From NCBI GenBank assembly GCA_017849575.1, contig JAFIGV010000019.1:186001-250000 (forward strand): a stretch of 64,000 nt of DNA, read 5' to 3'. The notes beneath the pieces were generated by a model. It was not told the origin of the DNA. It saw only the letters and a program-made list of their open reading frames with translations, and did no database searches. Made by a program: the position numbers and the translations under genes. The stretch comes from Flavipsychrobacter sp. GTDB lineage: Bacteria > Bacteroidota > Bacteroidia > Chitinophagales > Chitinophagaceae. Shown here one piece after another: positions 41,025 through 50,638 of the stretch (within the stretch, counting starts at the first letter, position 1; the number at the start of each line of letters is the position of its first letter).

Positions 41025-41759
41025 TTGTTTCGATTTCTTTTTACCATAATGCTGGCCCTGTTGTCAGGAATATCTTCGGCGCAGGTGCTGAAAGGCGAGG
41101 TTGTAGATGGCGAATCCGGCAAGCCGTTGCCCATGGTCGCGGTGTATAACTCAAGAAGTCAGCAATATGTCTATACCGATGTTGCGGGCCGTTTTTCTAT
41201 TTCCGCAGAGCCGGGAGCGATTATCAGTTTTAGCTGTATCGGGTACAAAACACAAACGAAGGTTGTGCCCGTTTCTGATGGTACGGCCACCATGCATATA
41301 GACCTCTTTAAGCTAAGTTATGAATTGGATGAGTTTGTTTATCATCCCCTGTACACGCCCTATCAGATGGACTCTATGGAAAGGAAAAGCACATATCAGC
41401 GCGCGCTGGCAAGAGAACGTGTAAAGAGCGTCATGTCACCGGTAACCTTATTGGCGGATATGCTTTCCAAAAAAAGCAAACAGGTATATCGCTTCCAGAA
41501 GAATTTTAACTACTGGGAGACGATGAAATTTATTGAGTCAAGGTATTCGCCCGAGCTTGTTACCCAAATGACGGGTCTCACGGGCGACACGGCTGCCTAT
41601 TTCATCAATGCGAACCCCATGCCCTATGACTATGCAAGAGTGGCATCCGACCTTGAGCTGAAAATGTGGATACGGGAGCATTACCGGGAATGGATCAAGC
41701 ATCCTGAGTTCGAGAAAATGCCGCAAACTGCGGATTCCACCGCTGTGCAAAGCAAGTAA
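41025..41759 (+). CDS. Secreted CarboxypepD_reg-like domain protein
   Basis: The product of about 244 residues has a signal peptide and a CarboxypepD_reg-like domain (LKGEVVDGESGKPLPMVAVYN...ADVAGRFSISAEPGAIISFSCIGYKTQ, written here in parts). A charged helical part with unknown role follows. The start is unusual: the only ATG in the signal region (41049) would leave too short a signal, while TTG at 41025 gives FRFLFTIMLALLSGISSAQ after the first residue and lies 18 bases behind a perfect -7 box. Domain 1 resembles the N-terminus of TonB receptors, but no plug or barrel follows. Confidence 0.8.
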   Translation: MFRFLFTIMLALLSGISSAQVLKGEVVDGESGKPLPMVAVYNSRSQQYVYTDVAGRFSISAEPGAIISFSCIGYKTQTKVVPVSDGTATMHIDLFKLSYELDEFVYHPLYTPYQMDSMERKSTYQRALARERVKSVMSPVTLLADMLSKKSKQVYRFQKNFNYWETMKFIESRYSPELVTQMTGLTGDTAAYFINANPMPYDYARVASDLELKMWIREHYREWIKHPEFEKMPQTADSTAVQSK

Positions 41760-41822
41760 GCAATCCTCGCCATTCCGCGCAATAACGTTTTCGGACATTT
41801 TTTAAAATGGGCATCTTCTACA

Positions 41823-41882
41823 TGCGGATTGCAAATCCGCAACATCCTTTCGTTCAGAATGCCCCTTCGAAACATTCTGAAC
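41823..41882. repeat. Two consecutive hairpins between convergent genes
   Basis: GCGGATT-GCA-AATCCGC (41824-41840) is followed by GTTCAGAATG / CATTCTGAAC, a perfect 10-bp stem with an 11-base loop (41852-41882). Neither has a T-run. They may act as a bidirectional terminator or be a dispersed repeat. Confidence 0.6.
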
Positions 41883-41929
41883 AACGAGAACAACGAGAGT
41901 CCGCCAATACAAAAGTCACTTTGCCCCGA

Positions 41930-42472
41930 TTATAAGCCAAATTGAAAACCGATACTGATCGCAATGGGCAGGGGCTCATTGTCGAACTTGATCATAGGAT
42001 TTGATTTCAGCGCGTCGAGGTCTTTTTGATATTGTTCGCTACGGAAGGGAAAATAGACGGCGAAGAATAATTTGTTTGGCGCTCGGCCCACTTTCCAATC
42101 TAATCCTGCACCGACACTCGGCCCATAGTAGGTTTTACTGTAGCGATCCGCGTCTTTGACCACTATGACGGCGTTATAGCCATACATAGCCTGCAGCGTA
42201 GGGGTGACCTTGTTTTTGGGAAGCACCTTGAAGGAAAGTCCGCCATTGAACCCCAGACCCTTAAAATTGTAACCCGCGCCCCCAAATATGCCGAGGAAGG
42301 GAAAGGGTACTACTTCGAGCTTTAGTCCTATACCACCAAAATCAAGGCCGGTACCGGGTCCGAAAAAGAAAATGCGTTCTCTGTCGGGGTCTGCATATCT
42401 CTGTGCCTGAAGAGTTCCGGGTCTGGAAAGGAATAAGGCAGCGGCAAGGGCGACTACTTTGGTAAATGTCAT
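41930..42472 (-). CDS. Secreted beta-barrel-like protein, copy 2
   Basis: The 180-residue protein has a signal peptide (MTFTKVVALAAALFLSRPGTLQA). The body is nearly the same as that encoded at 34074-34616, including QRYxDxxRER, GGxGxKxEVVPxPxLGIFxGAG and the final SISIGFQFGL-type strand. Both genes lie on the minus strand, have equal length (180 residues) and bracket the accessory region. Codon use and GC are higher here than in copy 1's neighbours. Likely a small outer-membrane barrel; function unknown. Confidence 0.8.
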   Translation of the reverse strand: MTFTKVVALAAALFLSRPGTLQAQRYADPDRERIFFFGPGTGLDFGGIGLKLEVVPFPFLGIFGGAGYNFKGLGFNGGLSFKVLPKNKVTPTLQAMYGYNAVIVVKDADRYSKTYYGPSVGAGLDWKVGRAPNKLFFAVYFPFRSEQYQKDLDALKSNPMIKFDNEPLPIAISIGFQFGL

Positions 42473-42724
42473 TACGAGTTGATTTATAAGTTGTTAAAGA
42501 ACAAGATAGTGCCTTTTTATTGAACACACTACTTTTTCACTGGTGCACACGAACTGCCAAAAATGTTTGGCATTTAGCGCACGGCCGATATGCCCTGAAC
42601 CGACAAAAAAGCAAGAGGTGCCGGATTTTTGAAGCGTTGAAGCGCTTTGCCATAACCAACGCACATATCCCCATCAGTTCAATCCTTCCGCGGGCTTTGC
42701 GCTTTTGCCTAACTTGCAGCCTCT

Positions 42725-43441
42725 ATGATTCCGCAGTGGCAAAAAGGTATTGTACGACAGATGGAACAGGCTACGCCCAACACGCGGCGCTATTGGATTG
42801 AACTTCCTGAAACAGAAAATTTTTCCTTTAAGCCCGGTCAGTTTGTTACGCTCGATCTGCCTATACACGAGCAGCGCAACCGCCGCTGGCGCAGCTATAG
42901 CATCGCCTCGGTGCCTGATGGCAGCAATGTAATAGAGCTGGTCATTGTGCATGTAGAGCATGGTGCCGGCACCAACTATTTTTTTAGTGATGTAAAGGAA
43001 GGCTGTGAGTTAACGCTCCGTGGACCGCATGGCATCTTTACGCTGCCGCAGCAGATAGAAAAAGAGATGTTTCTTATTTGCACAGGCACGGGTATTGCAC
43101 CTTTTCGCAGTATGGCAAAATACATTCACCGCCACAACCTGCCGCACCACAACCTCCACCTGATATATGGCTGTCGTACTAAAGACGACTTGCTCTATGC
43201 CGATGAAATGCAACTCCTCGAAAAGGAATTGCCAGGTTTTCGCTACCATCCTACGCTTTCGCGCGAGAGCTGGAGCGGACGTACCGGATATGTGCATCAT
43301 GTATATGAGGAGCTATGTAGCGACCGGCAGCCCGCAACTTTTATGCTCTGTGGCTGGAGGAATATGATTGATGAAGCCAAACACCGCCTGCTGGATATGG
43401 GCTACGATAAAAAAGATATTCACCTCGAGCTTTATGGCTGA
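42725..43441 (+). CDS. FAD/NAD(P)-binding oxidoreductase of the ferredoxin reductase family
   Basis: The 238-residue protein has an FNR-type FAD domain with FKPGQFVTLDLP and RSYSIAS. The nucleotide domain follows with GTGIAPFRSM, IYGCRTKDDLLYADE and a terminal MLCGWRNMIDEAKHRL. It passes electrons between NAD(P)H and a carrier such as ferredoxin or flavodoxin. There is no fused [2Fe-2S] domain. A near-match -7 sequence (TAACTTGC) lies just before the ATG. Confidence 0.9.
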   Translation: MIPQWQKGIVRQMEQATPNTRRYWIELPETENFSFKPGQFVTLDLPIHEQRNRRWRSYSIASVPDGSNVIELVIVHVEHGAGTNYFFSDVKEGCELTLRGPHGIFTLPQQIEKEMFLICTGTGIAPFRSMAKYIHRHNLPHHNLHLIYGCRTKDDLLYADEMQLLEKELPGFRYHPTLSRESWSGRTGYVHHVYEELCSDRQPATFMLCGWRNMIDEAKHRLLDMGYDKKDIHLELYG

Positions 43442-43575
43442 TGCACCCGTGGTTAGCGGCTCGGGCCACGCTATAAAGGCCTTGCAGGTACAGTAGGCAG
43501 ATGAGCCAGCTCTGCCTTTGGCATGTTCTTTTTTATTTATTGTCCTACAGCCAACCCCTGTAAAACACTGCTGCT

Positions 43576-45804
43576 ATGACTTCTGGAAAAAGAGTGCTGA
43601 TCGTCTCAAACAGGCTTCCTGTAAAGATCACCCGAAAAGACGGGGAGATCGCCTATCAAACCAGCGAAGGCGGTCTGGCAACCGGACTGGGCAGCATCTA
43701 CAAACAAGGCAATAACTTATGGATCGGATGGCCCGGCGCGGATCTTACAGATGCCGAGAAGGCTGGGGTCACACAGGATCTTTCCGTCCAGAATCTCTTT
43801 CCGGTATTTCTCACGCAGCAAGAGATCAATGATTATTACGAAGGTTTTTCCAACGAAACCCTGTGGCCTTTGTTTCACTATTTCCCCACTTATACTGAAT
43901 ATAATCCTCAGTATTGGGAAGGCTATCAGAAAGTAAACCGGAAATTTGCCGATGCTATCATTAAGTCGGCCAGCAAGGAAGACGTGGTGTGGATACACGA
44001 TTATCAGTTGATGTTGGTGCCGCAAATGGTGCGCGAGGCAATACCCGAGGTGAGCATCGGATTTTTTCAACACATACCTTTTCCGTCCTATGAAGTCTTT
44101 CGGCTGATCCCCTGGAGGAAGGAATTGCTTAACGGTTTGCTTGGGGCCGATGTTATTGGTTTTCACACCTATGATGACGTTCGCCATTTCATCAGCGCGG
44201 CTAACCGTATTACCGGTCTGAACAATGTGGCCAACGAGGTAGGAGTAGATAGCCGTACGGTGGTTGTAGATGCCTTTCCCATAAGCATCGACTATAAAAA
44301 GTATCGCTCGCTGGCCGAAGATGCCAACACGCGTAGAAATGAACGCAAGCTTCGCCAGCTTATCAACCACAACAAGCTGATCATTTCGATCGACCGGCTC
44401 GACTATAGCAAGGGTATTATAGACCGGCTGCGGGCTTATCAGCTCTTTCTCGAAAATCACCCGGAGCTGCGGGGTAAGGTTTCGATGATACAGTTGGTGG
44501 TACCCTCGCGCGACAACGTGCCGAAATACAAAGAGCTGAAAGAAGAAATGAACCGAATGGTCAGTGAGATCAACGGAAGGTTTTCGACCCTCGGCTGGCA
44601 ACCCATACAGCATTTTTACCGCTCCTTTCCTATCCATTTGCTCTCGGCGTTGTACAAGGCCGCCGATGTGGCATTGGTGACGCCCATGCGCGATGGAATG
44701 AACCTGGTGAGTAAAGAATTTATTGCCAGCAAGACCGATCAGCATGGCGTATTGATCTTAAGCGAAATGGCCGGCGCCTCACGCGAACTTTCAGAAGCCA
44801 TCATCATCAATCCTAACGATGTCTGGGATTTTTCCGAAAAGATATTTCTGGCCCTCAACATGCCCGAGGATGAGCAAAGACGGCGCATGTCGGCCATGCA
44901 GCAGACAGTATCGCGGTTTGATATTTTCAATTGGGTGAAGAATTTCATGGACAAGCTTACTGAGGTGAAAGCCCAGCAGCAGGCCATGCTCACGCGCAAT
45001 ATCAACACTTCCATCCGTCAGAAAATTGCCATCAGTTACTACTATGGCATGAAGCGCATTATTTTTTTAGACTATGATGGTACACTGGTGCCTTTTAATA
45101 AAAACCTTTTGGGCGCTGTGCCCGATGAGCCTTTGCTGGACCTGCTGAAAAAGTTGTCTGCCGATCCGCACAACAAAGTAGTCATCACCAGCGGCAGAGA
45201 CTACCAGACCCTCGACAAATGGCTTGGTCATCTGCCCGTTGACATCATTGCCGAACATGGTGCCTGGTATAAAGACCATGGGAAATTCTGGCGTAGCCGG
45301 CGCGATCTCAACGATGCCTGGAAACAAGAGATCTATAGCGTCATGAATCAGTATGCCCGCCGCACCCCCGGGGCTGCCATAGAAGAAAAAAGTTATTCCC
45401 TGGCCTGGCACTACCGCAAGGTGGAAAATGGCCTGGGCGATCTGCGGGCGCAGGAACTTACGGCAGATATGAAACATCTCGTAGCCGACCGCGGACTACA
45501 GTTGCTGCAGGGCGATAAGGTCATTGAAGTGAAAAGCATTTCGGTGAATAAGGGAAGAGCAGCAAAACGCTGGCTGGAGAAGGAAGAGTATGATTTTGTT
45601 ATGGCAATAGGTGATGATCCTACCGACGAAGACACTTTTAAAGTGATGCCCGAAGGTGCAATCACGATAAAGGTGGGCAGCAAAATTTCTGCTGCTGCTT
45701 ATTTCCTGAGCACCAGCGAAGAGGTGCGGGCACTGCTGTTGGAAATGATCAATTCGCCACATACGGTAGATGAGGCACATCAGTTGCTCAAAGAAGCGAG
45801 CTAA
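43576..45804 (+). CDS. Bifunctional trehalose-6-phosphate synthase/phosphatase
   Basis: The 742-residue fusion makes trehalose from UDP-glucose and glucose-6-phosphate. The GT20 synthase part (1 to about 475) carries [56 protein letters not shown] and [16 protein letters not shown]. The HAD phosphatase part (about 490-740) carries [11 protein letters not shown] near 498 and [10 protein letters not shown] near 679. The ATG start gives the standard N-terminus. The GH15 gene is convergent, and the two together suggest trehalose or glucan metabolism and osmoprotection. Confidence 0.95.
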   Translation: MTSGKRVLIVSNRLPVKITRKDGEIAYQTSEGGLATGLGSIYKQGNNLWIGWPGADLTDAEKAGVTQDLSVQNLFPVFLTQQEINDYYEGFSNETLWPLFHYFPTYTEYNPQYWEGYQKVNRKFADAIIKSASKEDVVWIHDYQLMLVPQMVREAIPEVSIGFFQHIPFPSYEVFRLIPWRKELLNGLLGADVIGFHTYDDVRHFISAANRITGLNNVANEVGVDSRTVVVDAFPISIDYKKYRSLAEDANTRRNERKLRQLINHNKLIISIDRLDYSKGIIDRLRAYQLFLENHPELRGKVSMIQLVVPSRDNVPKYKELKEEMNRMVSEINGRFSTLGWQPIQHFYRSFPIHLLSALYKAADVALVTPMRDGMNLVSKEFIASKTDQHGVLILSEMAGASRELSEAIIINPNDVWDFSEKIFLALNMPEDEQRRRMSAMQQTVSRFDIFNWVKNFMDKLTEVKAQQQAMLTRNINTSIRQKIAISYYYGMKRIIFLDYDGTLVPFNKNLLGAVPDEPLLDLLKKLSADPHNKVVITSGRDYQTLDKWLGHLPVDIIAEHGAWYKDHGKFWRSRRDLNDAWKQEIYSVMNQYARRTPGAAIEEKSYSLAWHYRKVENGLGDLRAQELTADMKHLVADRGLQLLQGDKVIEVKSISVNKGRAAKRWLEKEEYDFVMAIGDDPTDEDTFKVMPEGAITIKVGSKISAAAYFLSTSEEVRALLLEMINSPHTVDEAHQLLKEAS

Positions 45805-45826
45805 ACGCCTTGCACCATCGTATTCT

Positions 45827-47611
45827 CTATTCGATAAAGCCCGGATAATCCAGTTTTTTGGCTATCCGGTAGGCTGCATTCATGAGCCCTACATGGCTAT
45901 AGGCCTGTGGAAAATTACCCCACTGACTTCCATCCTGCGCATCCACATCTTCACTTAGTAGTCCCAGATGATTGGTAAAACGCAACAGATTGTTGAAGTT
46001 TTCTATAGCCTCTTCCACACGCCCTACGCAGGCAAGAGCTTCTACATACCAGAAGGCGGTGATGAGAAATGTTGTTTTGGGTTTGCCAAAATCGTCGGCG
46101 ACTACATACCTGTAGAAAAGTCCGTGCTCTGCTTTTAATTCTTTTTCCACTGCAGACAAATGGTCTCTGGCCCGCTGCGACGAAGGATCGAGATAATGCA
46201 TCATGATCAGCTGCAGGGTGCTCGCATCGAGTGCTTCAATACCGTCTGCCATAGTATATACTTTCCGCTTTTCATCGTAGCAGCTTTCTATACGTGCGGC
46301 AGCCTGGTGCATCAGCTTTATGGCACGTTCCAACAGATGTTCGTCGCCAATATGCCGCGCCATTTTTATAGCGGCTTTGCACCCCGCCCATTGAAAAAGA
46401 TTGGTGTAGCAGTGATGGTGGGCTAGTGTGCGAAACTCCCAGATGCCCGCATCTGCTTCATCAATAGTTGCCTCTATCTGCGTGAGTATTTCATTGATCC
46501 ACCGCGACGAATCCTGTCTTTCTTCAAAAATAAACCGCCGGTCGGTGTACAGGGGCAACAAAGAAAGCATCACCTGCCCGTAGGTATCGTTTTGTATATG
46601 CTCCACAGCCTGATTGCCGACACGTACGGGTTTATTGCCTTTATAACCTTCAAGGTCCAGTATTTTTTCTTTGAAATCGGCATTCCCGGTTATGGTGTAC
46701 AGCGGGTTGTAGCGTCCGCCTTCGCGGGTAGGAAGGTTGGCAATAAAATGAAAGTATTGTTCGCCTTCCTCAAAATGACCAATATTGTTGAAAGCATTGA
46801 GAATATAGTAAGCATCACGAAGCCAGCAATACCGATAGTCCCAGTTGCGCCCGCTGCCATCGTATTCCGGAAGGCTTGTGGTACTTGCAGCTATTATGGC
46901 GCCGGTATCTTCATACTGATGTATTTTTAACGCCAGTGAGGAACGAATGACCTGGCTCTGATAAAAGTTGCCGATACCGGTATTTTTGATCCAACCGCGC
47001 CAGTAGGCTATGGTTCTTGTCAAAAAATCTTCTGCGGTGGTGAGCAAAGGCGCCTCAAGCGGCAGCCCATAGGTGAGCACCAGATATTTGGTTTCGTTCA
47101 GCACAAAATGCTGTTCGTCGAGGATGAAATTGGTGGATACATTGGAGGTAAGACGCAAAGGGCGTTCGAGCCCCACAAACTCAATGTGGTTGCTGCCTTG
47201 CAAGGGGGTTAAAATGGTTTTGCCGTAGTCGCCCACCGGACGGCAGCTCACTTTTATCTTCGGGCTACCTTCTACCTGTTCTATTTTTCTAATAAACATC
47301 AGCGGCCTGAAATATCGGTCGTATAGTCGAAATCTGGGTGCGAAGTCCGTCACCTTATAGCGGCTGCCGTCTTCACATTGTACCTCTGTCACCAGCACGT
47401 TTGTATTTTCAATATAGCGTTGCGAAGACGTCCAGTTTCCCTGCGGCTGAATGGAGAATTCGCCTCCTCGTTTCGTATCAAGCAAGCTCCCGAAAACAAA
47501 GCTGCTGTCGAAACGGGGCCAGCAAAGCCAGCTTACATTGGTGTCTTTATGAATGTGCGCCAGAAAGCCGCAGTTTCCGATAATGCCGGATTCGTAAATA
47601 TGACGTGCCAT
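45827..47611 (-). CDS. Glycoside hydrolase family 15 protein (glucoamylase/trehalase-like)
   Basis: The 594-residue protein has the bacterial GH15 layout: an N-terminal beta-sandwich (IGNCGFLAHIHKDTNVSWLCWPRFDSSFVFGSLLD) and a C-terminal (alpha/alpha)6 barrel with GRNWDYRYCWLRDAYYIL, DAGIWEFRTLAHHHCYTNLFQWAG and the final WGNFPQAYSHVGLMNAAYRI. The acids in the last two segments fit the catalytic pair. It has no signal peptide, so it is cytoplasmic. Members hydrolyse alpha-glucans or trehalose. Sitting tail-to-tail with trehalose-6-phosphate synthase/phosphatase makes a trehalase role plausible, by inference. Confidence 0.93.
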   Translation of the reverse strand: MARHIYESGIIGNCGFLAHIHKDTNVSWLCWPRFDSSFVFGSLLDTKRGGEFSIQPQGNWTSSQRYIENTNVLVTEVQCEDGSRYKVTDFAPRFRLYDRYFRPLMFIRKIEQVEGSPKIKVSCRPVGDYGKTILTPLQGSNHIEFVGLERPLRLTSNVSTNFILDEQHFVLNETKYLVLTYGLPLEAPLLTTAEDFLTRTIAYWRGWIKNTGIGNFYQSQVIRSSLALKIHQYEDTGAIIAASTTSLPEYDGSGRNWDYRYCWLRDAYYILNAFNNIGHFEEGEQYFHFIANLPTREGGRYNPLYTITGNADFKEKILDLEGYKGNKPVRVGNQAVEHIQNDTYGQVMLSLLPLYTDRRFIFEERQDSSRWINEILTQIEATIDEADAGIWEFRTLAHHHCYTNLFQWAGCKAAIKMARHIGDEHLLERAIKLMHQAAARIESCYDEKRKVYTMADGIEALDASTLQLIMMHYLDPSSQRARDHLSAVEKELKAEHGLFYRYVVADDFGKPKTTFLITAFWYVEALACVGRVEEAIENFNNLLRFTNHLGLLSEDVDAQDGSQWGNFPQAYSHVGLMNAAYRIAKKLDYPGFIE

Positions 47612-47664
47612 GGGGTGTTTTGAAGTGATAGAATGACGAAAAAAAAGTGCCAGCCAGGTAAGGG

Positions 47665-48714
47665 TTAAGTAACAGAGAGATACCAGCAGGCATAGTGATG
47701 AAGGAAGTTGTTGATCAGCATTACCTTTTTTAACTGTGTGGGCTTGTGCTTTACCTTAAGACTTTCGGGTAAGCCGTCCATCATGGACCGATACAATATT
47801 CCCAGGCCAAAAGACGCATCTACCGGATAGGCTCCGCAAAATTGCTTGAAGGAACCTGTGCTCGTGTCTTTGAATAGTTCATGTTCAAGCCGGTCATAAA
47901 AGCCTTCCGTACGCAGGTCTCCGCTTCTTCCGGTCAAGACGAAATCAATATCTTCTATTGTGAGCTCGCTGCCGGCGATAAAGTTTTTCACCAGGGAAAC
48001 CGCTTCTTCAGTATCGCGTGTGGTAAAGGTGAAGATGTTGTGGATAGCCACCGACCGTTCAGCAGGTTGTCCGCTCACGTAAAAAAAAGATGCGCCTTCG
48101 CCCGCCAGGCTTCCTTTGTCCGGTGCAGCAAGCACACGCTCCGGCAGCGTCTTCTCATGGCGATATACTTTGGCGGTCTGCATTACGGACAGACTGGTTG
48201 CCGTAAGTTCTTCAATGCCACCGACAAGCACGCTTTGTCCGGCATGCTCATTCAAAAACAACGAGGCATTGATCATGGCATGTTCAAAAGAATGCCCGCG
48301 GTGTACATAGGTCAGGTTTTGGCCGTGGCATTGTGTGATCAAGGCGATCTGTCCTGCTACCGTATTGTGTGTAGATTGGATGAAGGCTGTAGGGGTTAGC
48401 ATTTGCTCATCCTGATCAATCATTTTTGAAAGAAATACCTCGGTATCGTGCAGGCAGCCCAAAGCCGTACCTACCGACAAGGCATCGGCGTTTTCTTTCC
48501 CAGACGACTGCAGGCAGATTTTTGCAGCGCCTATGCCCATCCTTACCGCTTTGCTCATTCTTCTAAGTTGCATAGGGGCAATCCAGGGGCTGTAGTCCGG
48601 CTCTTTGCAGAGCAAACTGTCGGTTTCCTGCTGCGGGGGCAAAAACGGAAATCCTGTCGCATCGCTGCTTCCTGCTGCACTTAGCATGCCGGCTCCGTGG
48701 ATGTATATTTTCAT
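47665..48714 (-). CDS. Ketosynthase-like protein without active-site Cys (chain-length-factor type)
   Basis: The 349-residue protein has the thiolase fold of ketosynthases (ALSVGTALGCLHDTEVF, TAFIQSTHNTVAGQIAL, VLVGGIEELTATSLSVM). The segment that normally carries the nucleophilic Cys reads TYVHRGHSFEHAMI, so condensation chemistry is not expected; the histidines of the C-terminal half are also absent. This pattern fits the KS/chain-length-factor partner in flexirubin and aryl-polyene systems. It overlaps the preceding ketosynthase gene by 4 bp (ATGA), so the two probably form a heterodimer. ATG 48714 (MKIYIHGAGMLSAAG) is the start. Confidence 0.85.
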   Translation of the reverse strand: MKIYIHGAGMLSAAGSSDATGFPFLPPQQETDSLLCKEPDYSPWIAPMQLRRMSKAVRMGIGAAKICLQSSGKENADALSVGTALGCLHDTEVFLSKMIDQDEQMLTPTAFIQSTHNTVAGQIALITQCHGQNLTYVHRGHSFEHAMINASLFLNEHAGQSVLVGGIEELTATSLSVMQTAKVYRHEKTLPERVLAAPDKGSLAGEGASFFYVSGQPAERSVAIHNIFTFTTRDTEEAVSLVKNFIAGSELTIEDIDFVLTGRSGDLRTEGFYDRLEHELFKDTSTGSFKQFCGAYPVDASFGLGILYRSMMDGLPESLKVKHKPTQLKKVMLINNFLHHYACWYLSVT

Positions 48715-49904
48715 GCTTTTGAAAAGACTAATGATGAACAATTGCCGCCAAAGCCAAATGAATTGGATAACACATGGCGAAGGTTGCGCCCGGTGAGGAG
48801 TTCGGTCACGGGCTTCCAGTTCAGGTCCTGCATCTGTTTTTGCCACCGCAGGTTTGGAAAGACAACACCATCGCGCAGGGCAAGTGCGCAGAATACGGCT
48901 TCTACACCGCCGCAGCCGCCCAGGGTGTGCCCCGTATATCCCTTTGTTGAGGAGGCCAGGGGAACCGCGTCGCCAAAGATAGCAGCTATCGCTTTCCCTT
49001 CCGAACTGTCGTTGTTGGCTGTGCCCGTGCCGTGCAGGTTGATGTAGTCAATGTCCGCGGGCGAGAGGCCTGCTGTCTGAATGGCCTGCTCCATAGCCAG
49101 TTTATTGCCCACACCCTCCGGCGAAGAAGCCGTCTGATGGTAGGCGTCATTGGCATTAGCATAGCCAGATACAATACATAACGGCTCGGCGCCACATTGT
49201 TTTGCTGCACGTTCGTTCATCAACACCAGGTATCCGGCGCCTTCCCCCAGGTTCAGCCCTCGTCGCTCATCGTCGAAGGGCTGGCAGGGCTGTCGATCGA
49301 GGATCATGAGTGTGTTAAACCCATTTAGGGTAAACCGGGAGAGGCAATCAGCCCCGCCGGCCAACACCACATCGAGCATGCCACTGCGTATCATTTGTGC
49401 TCCCATCATAATGCTGTTGGCAGAGGAGGAGCATGCCGTACTGATAGTGCTCACAAAGCCATGGATGCCCAGGTGCTGCGCTACGAGTTCCGTTATCGCA
49501 CCACATTCGTGATGAATGATCTCACCCACCACCTTTGGGTCATGTTGCTCCTTTATTTCCCGGTAAAGGCCTTCTGTAAGGTCCATACCGCCAACGGTGT
49601 TTGCCGATATAAACCCTGTCTTTAGCCCGGCAGTTTTGCCGGCAAAGGGCTGGCAGGCCTCCATGGCCGACACCGCACTAAGCAGGGCAGTGCGCGGATA
49701 TCCTGCATTCATTCCGGTGAGGGCTGCGAGCTGTTCGTTACTGTATTTTACCTCGCCCACCGGCAGTTCCTCCTGCCAGTGAGTTTTCAAAAAATCAGCC
49801 TTACCAATACCGGTGCTGCCAGCTTTGAGCGCCCGCAGACAAGCTTCAGTATCCGCGCCGATTGCTGTAATAACGCCCGTATTTACCCCATAAACTTTAT
49901 TCAT
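48711..49904 (-). CDS. Beta-ketoacyl-ACP synthase of pigment biosynthesis
   Basis: The 397-residue KAS II-type enzyme has the complete catalytic set: Cys158 (STACSSS), His291 (NLHGTGTANND), Lys321 and His326 (STKGYTGHTLGG). It elongates ACP-bound acyl chains with malonyl-ACP. Its partner is the Cys-less protein that follows with a 4-bp overlap. With the short KS-like protein, halogenase-like enzyme and methyltransferase encoded nearby on the same strand it points to a flexirubin or aryl-polyene-type pathway. ATG 49904 (MNKVYGVNTGVITAIG) is the start. Confidence 0.9.
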   Translation of the reverse strand: MNKVYGVNTGVITAIGADTEACLRALKAGSTGIGKADFLKTHWQEELPVGEVKYSNEQLAALTGMNAGYPRTALLSAVSAMEACQPFAGKTAGLKTGFISANTVGGMDLTEGLYREIKEQHDPKVVGEIIHHECGAITELVAQHLGIHGFVSTISTACSSSANSIMMGAQMIRSGMLDVVLAGGADCLSRFTLNGFNTLMILDRQPCQPFDDERRGLNLGEGAGYLVLMNERAAKQCGAEPLCIVSGYANANDAYHQTASSPEGVGNKLAMEQAIQTAGLSPADIDYINLHGTGTANNDSSEGKAIAAIFGDAVPLASSTKGYTGHTLGGCGGVEAVFCALALRDGVVFPNLRWQKQMQDLNWKPVTELLTGRNLRHVLSNSFGFGGNCSSLVFSKA

Positions 49905-50111
49905 CAAAAACCTGAGTTTGCACCCACGAATATAAAGACATCTTGTTGCCTGTAGCATCAGCTTCAGAGGTAACATAATAAGAAGAATGCTTGCGGATAC
50001 AAAAATCCTATTAACCCCAACTTAAGTCTCCGGTATATGCCCTTGGATGGTTGCTAATGCCGGTGCATGCCATAACCGCAAATGGCTATTCTTGAATTTG
50101 CTAAATATTTT

Positions 50112-50119
50112 TATGTTTG
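50112..50119 (+). promoter_or_regulatory. -7 box of the plus-strand insert genes
   Basis: TATGTTTG is a perfect TAnnTTTG. CTTG at 50091-50094 could be the -33 element (17-base spacer). The TTG at 50142 lies 22 bases downstream. Confidence 0.5.
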
Positions 50120-50141
50120 CTTTTGGTTAATGATTTTTTAA

Positions 50142-50591
50142 TTGAATTCTTATAGATTCGAAAGCATGGGCATGGGCGAAGAAGCAAGGATAACAAGGAC
50201 AGTTTTTGTTGAACCGGCTCAAGGGCAGGTTGCGGTCGCTTTGCGGTTTACGCATCCGGTCATTATGTCGGCAACTTACCAACTGAAGGTTTTTTCGGAT
50301 AGGGGGTCATCTTCGTGTTTGCTGAAGGCCGGTTCGAATACAGATGATCATGACGAAATGATTGGAGTTCCGGCCGACTGGCTGGCTACAGGGGTGGTGG
50401 ATGTAGTGCTTAGCGTTGAGGTCGAAGGGCAGCAGTACGAAGCCTATCCGCACTATGACATTGTGATGGAAATTTACCAGCAAGGAAAATTAGCGGGCTT
50501 TACCCATGAGCAAGGCGTGCTCGATGGGTCGCGCCGGCAGATGGATCTGGTCTTGCGGCTGAGGTGCGGTGCGGCGGAGAAAAGGGCCTAA
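50142..50591 (+). CDS. Hypothetical protein upstream of the muramidase
   Basis: The product is 149 residues from TTG 50142 (or 141 from ATG 50166). It is a soluble, beta-rich protein (ARITRTVFVEPAQGQVAVALRF; VVDVVLSVEVEGQQYEAYPHYDIVMEIYQQGK) with no signal peptide, no Cys cluster and no motif I know. The TTG start is favoured by its distance to the promoter. It precedes the muramidase gene by 47 bp on the same strand, so a joint role is possible. Confidence 0.65.
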   Translation: MNSYRFESMGMGEEARITRTVFVEPAQGQVAVALRFTHPVIMSATYQLKVFSDRGSSSCLLKAGSNTDDHDEMIGVPADWLATGVVDVVLSVEVEGQQYEAYPHYDIVMEIYQQGKLAGFTHEQGVLDGSRRQMDLVLRLRCGAAEKRA

Positions 50592-50638
50592 AATAGCTCC
50601 GGCCCCGGCAAAACTTAGGGTACTAAAACAAAATATAC

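Noticed and set aside
50325-50345. tRNA-like GGTTCGAAT box
   Set aside because: It lies inside a coding frame and no cloverleaf can be built around it. No tRNA was found in the window.
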